NCBI GenBank assembly: GCA_030765045.1
Contig: CM060964.1
Coordinates: forward strand, 168,742,219 to 168,806,218
Direction of reading: 5' to 3'
Source of the DNA: Tenodera sinensis
Lineage: Eukaryota; Arthropoda; Insecta; Mantodea; Mantidae
DNA: 64,000 bases
Shown here piece by piece: positions 56,524 to 64,000 of this stretch (its first letter is position 1; the number at the start of each line of letters is the position of its first letter). Both the position numbers and the translations under genes were made by a program. Under the pieces are notes generated by a model. That model had not been told where the DNA came from. It ran no database searches and saw nothing but the letters and a program-made list of their open reading frames with translations.

Positions 56524-57216
56524 CATGTCAATTCTCATCTCTAGAGGAATCTTTGTTACGTGACAGATGCAATGACTTATTGTTGACCTGTGCATATTTG
56601 GAAGACTCTCTTATAGCTTTAATGAGAGATAGCAATACGATTCATTGGAGTAGTTGATGTTTGTGCAATGGAGTTCAAACATACCATGAAGCCATCAGAA
56701 TGGAGACATAAAACAATGTTTACAGTAAAGCCAAAATCTGGATTTGGCACAAATATCCTTCATGATTTGCTAATGAGAATTCAAACAGGCATTGAAGAAG
56801 AGACTTTGGCAGAACTTTTATGTCGGGTAATTCCCCAAATGCAAATGGAAGTGTCTGTCCCTTTGTGAATATAAAATTGATACCAACCATGTAGTTGCAG
56901 AGCATAATGGAATTGATGACCTAATAGGGGAATAAATTGTTAAACCAAGAGCAAGGAGTTCAAATGAACCTCTAAACAGAGTGTTGCAAAATCAGAAAGA
57001 GAGGAAGACTTTTCTGATTCATGGTAACCTGGATTTAAAAATATAGCGGATCCTTCAAATGAACAAGAAGATACTACCATTCACCCTGCAATAAAATTTT
57101 GAAAAACAGCCTCTCAGAGCATGAATCATCAAGCTGAAAAATGGTGCAAAGAACCAATTGAAAACTTGAAATTAGAGTTGAATAGAGCATGAATGTGTGA
57201 CTGTGCAAGAATTTGA

Positions 57217-57530
57217 TCATGAATGAGGTGATCCCGCTAACCTAACTAGGATGATCTTATACAGTGCCTTATTTCTGACTCCTGGCTGGCTGTTATGCAT
57301 CCCACTGCTGCCGCAGGACTGTATGCCTGCCAGCAATTCAAGCCCATAGCTATACAAGCATACGATACCTTTATCACAGAAGATGTTGGAAATTATGTCC
57401 CTGTGCTGCCATGCATCTCTCACATCTTTTAAGAAAATGTCCATTAATTCTTCTTTTGAAAATTGCAGTAACTTCTCCTCTATTGTCTTTTAGTTCTTCC
57501 AATGTATGCGGTTGTTCCAATACTTTTTTT
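57217..57530 (-). pseudogene. Transposase C-terminal remnant, inverted relative to the next
   Basis: On the minus strand: PHTLEELKDNRGEVTAIFKR, then LKRCERCMAAQGHNFQHLL, the end of a DUF4817-type insect transposase, followed by a 3' non-coding part (CTGTGATAAAGGTAT...CAGGAGTCAGAAATAAGG) shared with 58030-58250. Confidence 0.65.
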
Positions 57531-57537
57531 AAAAAAA

Positions 57538-57575
57538 AAATTAACGTCCTCCAACATAATGTCATATAGGACAGT
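57538..57575 (-). mobile_element. SINE 3'-end fragment
   Basis: TTAACGTCCTCCAACATAATGTCATAT is the reverse complement of the 3' terminus of the 44870 SINE family, after a run of A. Confidence 0.75.
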
Positions 57576-57599
57576 TTATTTTTTAAGTTCCCTCATAGA

Positions 57600-58260
57600 T
57601 ACAGGTCACATACCTTAAGGTCTGGGTATCTTCCAGCAATTGGGTTTGGTAGAGTTAATGATAGCTCTATGGACTCAAAGTTAACTTTTTTCACAGACAA
57701 AGCATGGTTTTCTTTAAATGTCATGTATCGGCACAAAACAACAAATACTGGAGTGCAGAAAAATATGATATTATACATGAAATGCCAGAAAATTGGTGTT
57801 TGGTGCGCTGTGAATGCATACCGAATTATTGGGTCTCTATTCTTTGAGGATACAGTTAATGGACAGAGGTATAGGGATAAAATAATCAAATCATTCCTGG
57901 AACATTTGTGTGACATTGAATGTACACAGGCATATTTTCAACGTGTCTGTTACGGCACATATAGCTGATCTCTCATTGAAATTAATTGAGGAAATTTTTA
58001 AGATAGGATCATTAGAAAAGCCCTACAGCATGGTGGCACAAGGACATCATTTCCAACACCTTCTGTGATAAAGGTATGTGGTTATTGTATGCATGTAAAT
58101 CTATGTGCTTGAATTGGGCACACTATGCGCTTGAGTTCAGAATCTGTGAATATGCAACTCGGATGGCAGGTCTGCAGTCCTGCAGCGGCAGCAGGCTGCA
58201 AAGCAGCCAGTCAGGAGTCAGAAATAAGGTACTGTATATTAACGTCGAAAAATGTTGAAC
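57600..58260 (+). pseudogene. Transposase DDE-domain remnant
   Basis: ITFFTDKAWF-like segment (LTFFTDKAWFSLN, first Asp), KIGVWCAVNAYRIIGSLFFEDTVN, FQ followed by a decayed second motif, then HHFQHLL at the end near 58050 and a 3' flank matching 57217-57440 in inverse order. Same family as 57217-57530 and 59280-60610. 58261-59279 holds no recognised gene. Confidence 0.7.
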
Positions 58261-59279
58261 TGGGACTAAGACATGTAATTTAAAAATGGCTTTTTAGAAG
58301 CTCTTTTGAAAGTACTTCTTTCAAAATCTGTAAATGGGGTATCAGAAAGCGGACATAGTGTATGAGCACTAGATAGAAAAATGTCAGTAGGAAATGAGAA
58401 GGATTCAAGAAACCTGTCTGCAGGAAACAATGCTTAAGCAAGAAGTGTGAGTGCTAACTATATTATGTCACCCATGTAGCACATAAAACTAGGACTGCAA
58501 GAGTTCACATTAAATACTGACAGTTAATTCTTTACATACAATGGCATTACAATGTCCCCTAAGGACTCAGGATTTGATCTGCACATCAAAGTTTAATTTG
58601 GCAATATTTGTTAATACTATACCTTATAGGACAACTTATGGATCACTTTATGATCTTACAAGGTATTATTTATCTGTTATATATTCTGAAATTATATTTC
58701 AGTTTTGCAATATCTTAACAGTATATTATGTATTTGCAACTCCTAAACTAGTTATAATTGCTATATTTTATAGGTCAGTAAACTGCATTATTCTAAATGA
58801 GTATCATTCCATTTATACTCCAGTTGCTCGCTTCATGAAATCATTACAAAATTCTATAACTTTGGCTCATTTCATCATTTGAACATTGCTTATACATAAA
58901 AATGAAGTCAGATTCATGCCTGCACTGCAAAAGCACATGGGAGGAAGCCTGCAAAATATGAGTTAAACAGCGGCATTCAATTTGCTTTAATTTTTCTTCA
59001 ATGATGTGCAGGTCCATATTTTCTCAGTCAATGCTTAGTACAGGTTAAGTGTTAGTAGTAGAGCATGTGTTTGCATGGGCTTTATGTTACTGATTGTTGC
59101 TTTGTATATTTTGACATATTAGAAGGAATGTTTTCTTGTGCATTTCTTTTGAGTTTCTTTTAAATTTCTTGTGCTGTGTGTGCATAAACAACTTCAGTCC
59201 ATACAGCTACTAAGCTTCTAAAATTGAATTCCAAGAATAATATGGCCATGGGACAGCAAAAGTTGAATAAATTTATGCA

Positions 59280-60610
59280 ACTGGGTTTCACAGAACATCC
59301 ATAATGGTATTGTTGATCCACATTTAATCACTTTTTCTGATGAAGTCAGGTTTCATTTATGTGGTTAAGCAGGTTCACAAAACAACAGATTCTGGAGCAC
59401 AGAAATCCATAAATAATTCACGAAATTCTTCTGCATAATGGAAAGGTTGGTGTGTGTTATGCCATAGCAGCACACCGAACAATAAAACCTATATTTTTTA
59501 AGGATACAGTAGAGTCTCGGTTATCCCAGATTTCGTATTATCTGACATACCTATACATATTAACAAAAAAGCATCTCTCTCAAATATAACAATCACTAAA
59601 ATTATTATTACGTCAACCTCTGGCGGAGAGGTGCAATGTTGTCAACAACTAGTTAGCGATAACACTCGATACTCAAGACATAAACAAATCCTCGGATTTA
59701 TTTCATGGTAGCGAAAACATGCAGATGTAATCTATATTAGCCTATTATCAAAACAAAGGTAGTTTGTTCTCAGTGTTAACATACTAGGCTAACAACACTG
59801 AAGAGAGAATTGTTTATCAGTGCTATTAATGTACATCATCGAAACGTCATTCATAAAGCAAGCAGACTTCATTGAAAAGTTTCTTTTCTTAAGACATTTG
59901 GAACTTCTTTTTGTTCTTTTGTTCAATATTACATGTACAATTGGTTTGATTATTCAGTAAATACCGAAAAACCAACAATTGTTTTAGTAATACAGTATAC
60001 CTACCATGTTTTACTCCATTTTCCAACTTATTTTGTATTATCCGACATTTTTGGTTATCCGACGTTGCCCACGTCCAGTTTAGGTTGGATAATTGAGACT
60101 CTACTGTACTAAAATCTGTGGAATTATTTTATGCAAATATGTAACACATTTATTTTGAACAATTAAGTGATCATGAGAAACAATATGGATATTTTTAACA
60201 TTCTACCACAGCCCATACTGCCCTTGATTCTTTGGAGACTTCATGGGAGGTTTTTGAACACAGAATTATTTCTAAATGATTATAGTCCACGCACACCCCA
60301 GATCATATTGTATGTGATTATTATTATTTGTGGGAAATCCCAGCATATAGGGTCTATAGAAAAATACCTCACAGTGTAGATGACTGACAAATTATAAATA
60401 TAAATGTGTGACAATGTCAAAAACTGTATTGCAGTCTATTGACAATAAAGAATTTAAATTTCAATTTAAATGAACTGAAAGACAATATAAGAGCAGAAAT
60501 TAGAAGGGTTAGAGAGGAAGGACCTTTGCATGTGAAATAAATTTCATCAAAAGATGTCGGGAATGTGTGAATGCTGAGAGAGGCCAGTTTGAGCAATTAC
60601 TGTAACGGGT
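59280..60610 (+). pseudogene. DUF4817-type transposase pseudogene, interrupted by a Tigger/pogo-like MITE
   Basis: PHLITFSDEVRFHL (first Asp), NNRFWS, VGVCYAIAAHRTIKPIFFKD up to 59504; the MITE follows; then the frame resumes with EKQYGYF, an LWSTHTPDHIVCDYY segment (where SPDL..CDFYLWG is usual), RVYRKIPHSVDD and finally KRCRECVNAERGQFEQLL at about 60555-60605. An AT-rich stretch 60380-60470 is another small insertion. Frames change several times. Confidence 0.75.
59507..60106. mobile_element. Tigger/pogo-like MITE (600 bp)
   Basis: Terminal inverted repeats CAGTAGAGTCTCGGTTATCC and GGATAATTGAGACTCTACTG, with TA duplicated at 59505-59506 and 60107-60108. A second TTATCCGAC-type repeat lies inside the right end. 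No coding capacity. Confidence 0.9.
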
Positions 60611-61047
60611 TAGTGAAATAAAATGATGACATTGTGCTTGCCATAGACTAATGAACACTTATGAGTAGGGTACCCATGAAATTATGCATCCAGGATGCCA
60701 TTGTTTACCTTGCTACCTACTAACCTCCTCTTGCCCACTTTCTCAGCTGAAGAATGATGTGTGCTCTGAGACGGGAACTTCTATGTATCTATAACTTTAA
60801 TTATCGGACCAGAATGTAATATAAAACACATAAGTTTAAGTATAATTTTTGTATGATGAAACTTGTAAAGTTAAGTTGCCTCTTGAACATATGTGAACCT
60901 GGGCACATTTCTGAACGTCAACAGAGGACAAACATCTTCTTCATTTTTCGCTAAGGGATGGCTTGGCATTGAAAAGCCCAAGGACATAGCTGGGGAAAAT
61001 ATATTCTCCCATAACGAGACTGGGAGAAAGCAGCGTGGGTGAAACAG
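60611..61047. other. No gene recognised
   Basis: AT-rich; no motif-bearing frame. Confidence 0.3.
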
Positions 61048-61171
61048 TATAAATACTGGAAATTCAATAGGACCTGGGGTCTGTTGTGTTGTTGCTACCA
61101 AGTGTGAATCTGTGACCAACGGAGGTCTAGTTTCGCGCCAAAAACTTTGCAATGTCGAAAGTGATCAAGGT
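61048..61171 (+). promoter_or_regulatory. Possible promoter and short first coding exon
   Basis: TATAAAT (61048-61054) is followed about 98 bp later by ATG (61152), six codons, and a good donor AAG|GTTAGT (61170). It could be the first exon of a host or transposon gene whose other exons are not visible. Very little evidence beyond spacing. 61172-62170 shows nothing recognisable. Confidence 0.2.
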
Positions 61172-62177
61172 TAGTGTAAGGATGCCGTAAATAACTGGGC
61201 TGATACGATAAAGTTAAAACACAACAACAAAAACTCGCCCAGGTCTGTTCTTCGAGGCATTTATGTGATGGAAAATAAATCAGGAAACGTCAGTGCAGTG
61301 TATTTTGTTATCTAACCTTGCGCCTGAGAAGATTGTACGTGCCACATTACAACTCTATGCAGAAAAGGAGATATCTAACACAGCTCACATTAACAAAAAC
61401 AGATGTCAGAATACCTAGCATTCAAACTTAATAAAGCATTTTTTAAAAGTACTTTCTAAAATGTATGAGTAGCTATCTAGTTGCATTAGAGGTTGTAATA
61501 TTATTAATATGTGTGTGAAATAAAGGCACATTTCTCCTATGACAAATTAGATTAAACCACCCAGAACACCAAAGCAACCCGTATTTTGGGAGCAACTAAT
61601 ACCTTTCTAATTAATTGGTACCTATAGAGTAATTGATATATAATATTTATGCCTAAAGAGTCAAAAATATCAACCTGCAATCTGCATAAAAATCTTGGCT
61701 TTAATAATTCTCGACTGGGTGTGCAACAGCAGTTACGTCAAAAAACCTCATAATGAGAAAAGCAAAATTAAAGATTAAAATTAATTTTCCATATCCCTTA
61801 TGTGACAAAACTCTACACATTTTGCAAAAAAGTATTCATTGGTTAATACTACAAACATACACATCAGAATGCTTTAATTCCTGTAAAACTTCATCCCTTA
61901 TATAGCGGTTATATAAAGGGTTGGAGGGTGGATATGTGACCTTCATGACATTTTACAATACATTTTGACATATCCAGTTTCACACAAATATTATATTAAT
62001 ATTATCAGCAGATTTATTATTTACCACTAGAATATACAATGTAATCGTATTTTTAAATATGTAACCAATTCTTGTAGTTCCCATGGGGATAAAATATCAC
62101 CATAGTTATGCAGCATTCACATTAAGCAGAACTTGAGAAAATGACGTAGCATAAAAGTAGAAAAAGACGTATCACTG

Positions 62178-62916
62178 TGGCGGCAGCAGCAGCAGCAGCA
62201 GCAGGTAGTACTAGTAGTTGTAGTAGTAGTAGCAGTAGCAGTGGTAGTGGTAGTGGTAGTAGTAGTGGTAGTGGTGGTGGTAGTGGTGGTAGTAGTGGTG
62301 GTGGTGGTAGTGGTGGTGGTAGTGGTGGTGGTAGTAGTGGTGGTAGTAGTAGTGGTAGTGGCAATGGCAGAGGTAGTAGTAGTGGTAGAGGCAGTAGTAG
62401 TGGTAGTAGTAGTAGTAGTAGTGGTGGTAGTAGTGGTGGTGGTGGTAGTGGTGGTAGTAGTGATGATAGTGGTGGTGGTAGCAGTGGTGGTAGTAGTGGT
62501 GCTGGTGGTGGTAGTAGTGGTGGTAGTAGTGGTGGTAGTGGTGGTAGTATTAGTGGTAGTAGTAGTGGTAGTGGCAGTGGCAGAGGTAGTAGTAGTGGTA
62601 GTAATAGTGGTAGTAGTAGTGGTGGTAGTGGTGGTGGTAGTGGTGGTGGTAGTGGTGGTGGTAGTGGTGGTGATAGTGGTGGTGGTAGCAGTGGTGGTAG
62701 TAGTGGTGGTAGTAGTGGTGGTAGTAGTGGTGGTGGTGGTAGTAGTGGTGGTAGTAGTAGTGGTTGTAGTAGTGGTTGTAGTAGTGGTAGTAGTAGTGGT
62801 AGTAGTAGTGGTAGTAGTAGTGGTAGTAGTAGTGGTAGTAGTAGTAGTAGTGGTGTAGTAGTGGTGGTAGTAGTGGTGGTGGTGGTAGTGGTGGTAGTAG
62901 TGGTGGTAGTGGTGGT
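62178..62916. repeat. Imperfect GGT/AGT trinucleotide array
   Basis: About 245 three-base units of GGT and AGT mixed, with rare GCA and GAT variants, in the higher-order pattern GTAGTAGTGGTG. The long Gly/Ser, Val and Thr/Leu/Pro frames are artefacts. Confidence 0.96.
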
Positions 62917-63161
62917 GCCCACCTCGGTAGCGTGATGGTTAGCGTGTCTGCCTCACGTTCAAGATGTTGCGAGTTCGAATCTTGCTTAGGGTAAGTTATC
63001 CGGGTAAGGTTTTTTTCCGAGGTTTTCCCTACCCTGAGAAGACAAATGTCGGGTAACTTAAAGCTCCATGGACCTCAGGCTCATTTGAGCATCATTTCAC
63101 TCATTTCATTCATTCGTCCGATATGACACAATGTTGGAGGACGTTAATTAAACAAAAAAAA
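62917..63161 (+). mobile_element. tRNA-derived SINE inserted in the GGT/AGT array
   Basis: Full copy of the 44870/56266 family with a short poly(A). AGTGGTGGT occurs on both sides (62908-62916 and 63162-63170), as expected for a target duplication. Confidence 0.93.
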
Positions 63162-63279
63162 AGTGGTGGTATTCGTCGTCGTCGTAGTAGTAGTAGTAGA
63201 CGCCTCAGACGAGTTGGATTTCCACCAACTAAAAAACCTCTGTGAGGGCCTTTCTGAGCTTCTTCTTGGGACTACTCAA

Positions 63280-63392
63280 ACAGCAGGTGGTGGTGGTGGT
63301 GGTGGTGGTGGTGGTGGTGGCGGCAGTGGTGGTGGCGGTGGTGGTGGCAGTGGTGGCGGCAGTGTGGGCGGAGGGGGCGGTGGCAGTGGTGA
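63280..63392. repeat. (GGT)n/(GGC) tract
   Basis: About 35 GGN codons' worth of repeat, encoding a poly-Gly/Ser run in the frame 63163-63519. The flanking segment DELDFHQLKNLCEGLSELLL looks protein-like but no family is recognised. Confidence 0.9.
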
Positions 63393-63690
63393 TAATCCAA
63401 GGTGCAACAGTCCTTTCCAGGCCAAGGGCTACTGTGCAACTGCTGCATCACCCACCTCTGCCTATCATAGGCATCATGAGTGGGGTGCAGTAGTGATCAC
63501 CCTGATCACTCCCAGTTGATTATGCAGTCTTCACAACTAGGGCCACTATTTTTCAATCAAGTAGCTCCTCAATTGGCCCCTTTAGGAGCTAATGAGGCTG
63601 AGTGCACCCTATACCAGGTGCTCCAGTGGGAGAAAATACTGGGAATTGAACCTGGGTCTCCTTCACTAAGGAGATGACACCAATATCACT
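63393..63690 (-). mobile_element. Probable SINE relic with B box
   Basis: On the minus strand CCAGGTTCAATTCCCAG fits a B box near 63655 and is preceded by an AAGGAGACCC segment; the rest (GCCAAGGGCTACTGTGC) has the look of a dispersed repeat. 63691-64000 is AT-rich without a gene and ends in a poly(T) run (63984-63999). Confidence 0.4.
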
Positions 63691-64000
63691 GTAGTTCTTG
63701 AAAATAATACCTTTTTACCCTTTTATACAAGGTTATTAAATTTAATGAACATGACAAAATATAACTTAACACTAAGTAAAGAAACAAGACATTTTATTAT
63801 TGTGACTTTAATGTTACATACTTTCTTTTTCCTTTAAATTTCCATCAAAATGTAATGAACAATAAAGCACATTTTTCACTAACACCGTCATTGGTATCAG
63901 TACTTGGAAATGTACTTGATTTTTCAATTCTCTAGAATTCCCAGAATGTGGCCAAGATAAATAGAAGTAGGTCCAGGAAATCCTTTTTTTTTTTTTTTTG

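Overview
The window is a piece of arthropod nuclear genome, most likely an insect. It has no convincing host gene. It is packed with degenerate retrotransposons, tRNA-derived SINEs, DNA transposons and long microsatellites. The transposase types and SINE load would fit a large polyneopteran genome (cockroach, termite or stick-insect type), but that is inference and I cannot name a species.

Region 1 (about 1.2-16 kb) is the centrepiece: an endogenous Polinton/Maverick (adintovirus-type) element. On the minus strand is one gene that appears to be spliced (coiled-coil/Gln-rich exon plus Cys-rich exon, 2308-1214). A divergent promoter region with repeated GCGATAA motifs and a TATA box follows. 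On the plus strand come a heavily broken protein-primed family B DNA polymerase, an intact A32/FtsK-type packaging ATPase, a small basic protein, a DDE integrase with chromodomain (one stop codon), a penton-type minor capsid protein, a pX/pVI-like basic virion protein, a major capsid protein (two in-frame amber codons), and an adenain-type cysteine protease (two in-frame TGA codons). Further downstream are a spliced gene with two PC4-like motifs, two unknown genes, a split OB-fold-like gene and a beta-rich unknown gene. The late genes are tightly packed with 1-10 nt overlaps. No terminal inverted repeats of the element could be identified.

Region 2 (16-26.8 kb) holds a tRNA SINE, a 428-bp inverted-repeat element with an internal duplication, and a degenerate R1-clade LINE ending in a (TGAG)n tract. 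The LINE is split by a 1.93-kb AT-rich insertion with an 8-bp target duplication. A second copy of the same AT-rich family lies in inverse orientation past the LINE's 3' end, and a third, short copy interrupts the Polinton polymerase. A 1.7-kb mosaic of tetranucleotide repeats follows.

Region 3 (26.8-38.6 kb) is all minus strand: a Jockey-type LINE with two broken ORFs, a head-to-tail series of three poly(A)-ended retroelement units of which two encode a zinc-knuckle Gag and none a recognisable reverse transcriptase, a Penelope-like element 3' end with a GIY-YIG domain, and a 1.08-kb AAT-type microsatellite.

Region 4 (38.6-64 kb) is a graveyard of nested DNA transposons and SINEs. It has a TIR element split by a mariner-like element that itself carries a SINE, a 966-bp hAT-type nonautonomous element with perfect 8-bp target duplication, a pogo/Tigger-like MITE inserted in a transposase pseudogene, LINE remnants, and GGT/AGT microsatellites. 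No rRNA, true tRNA or CRISPR was found.
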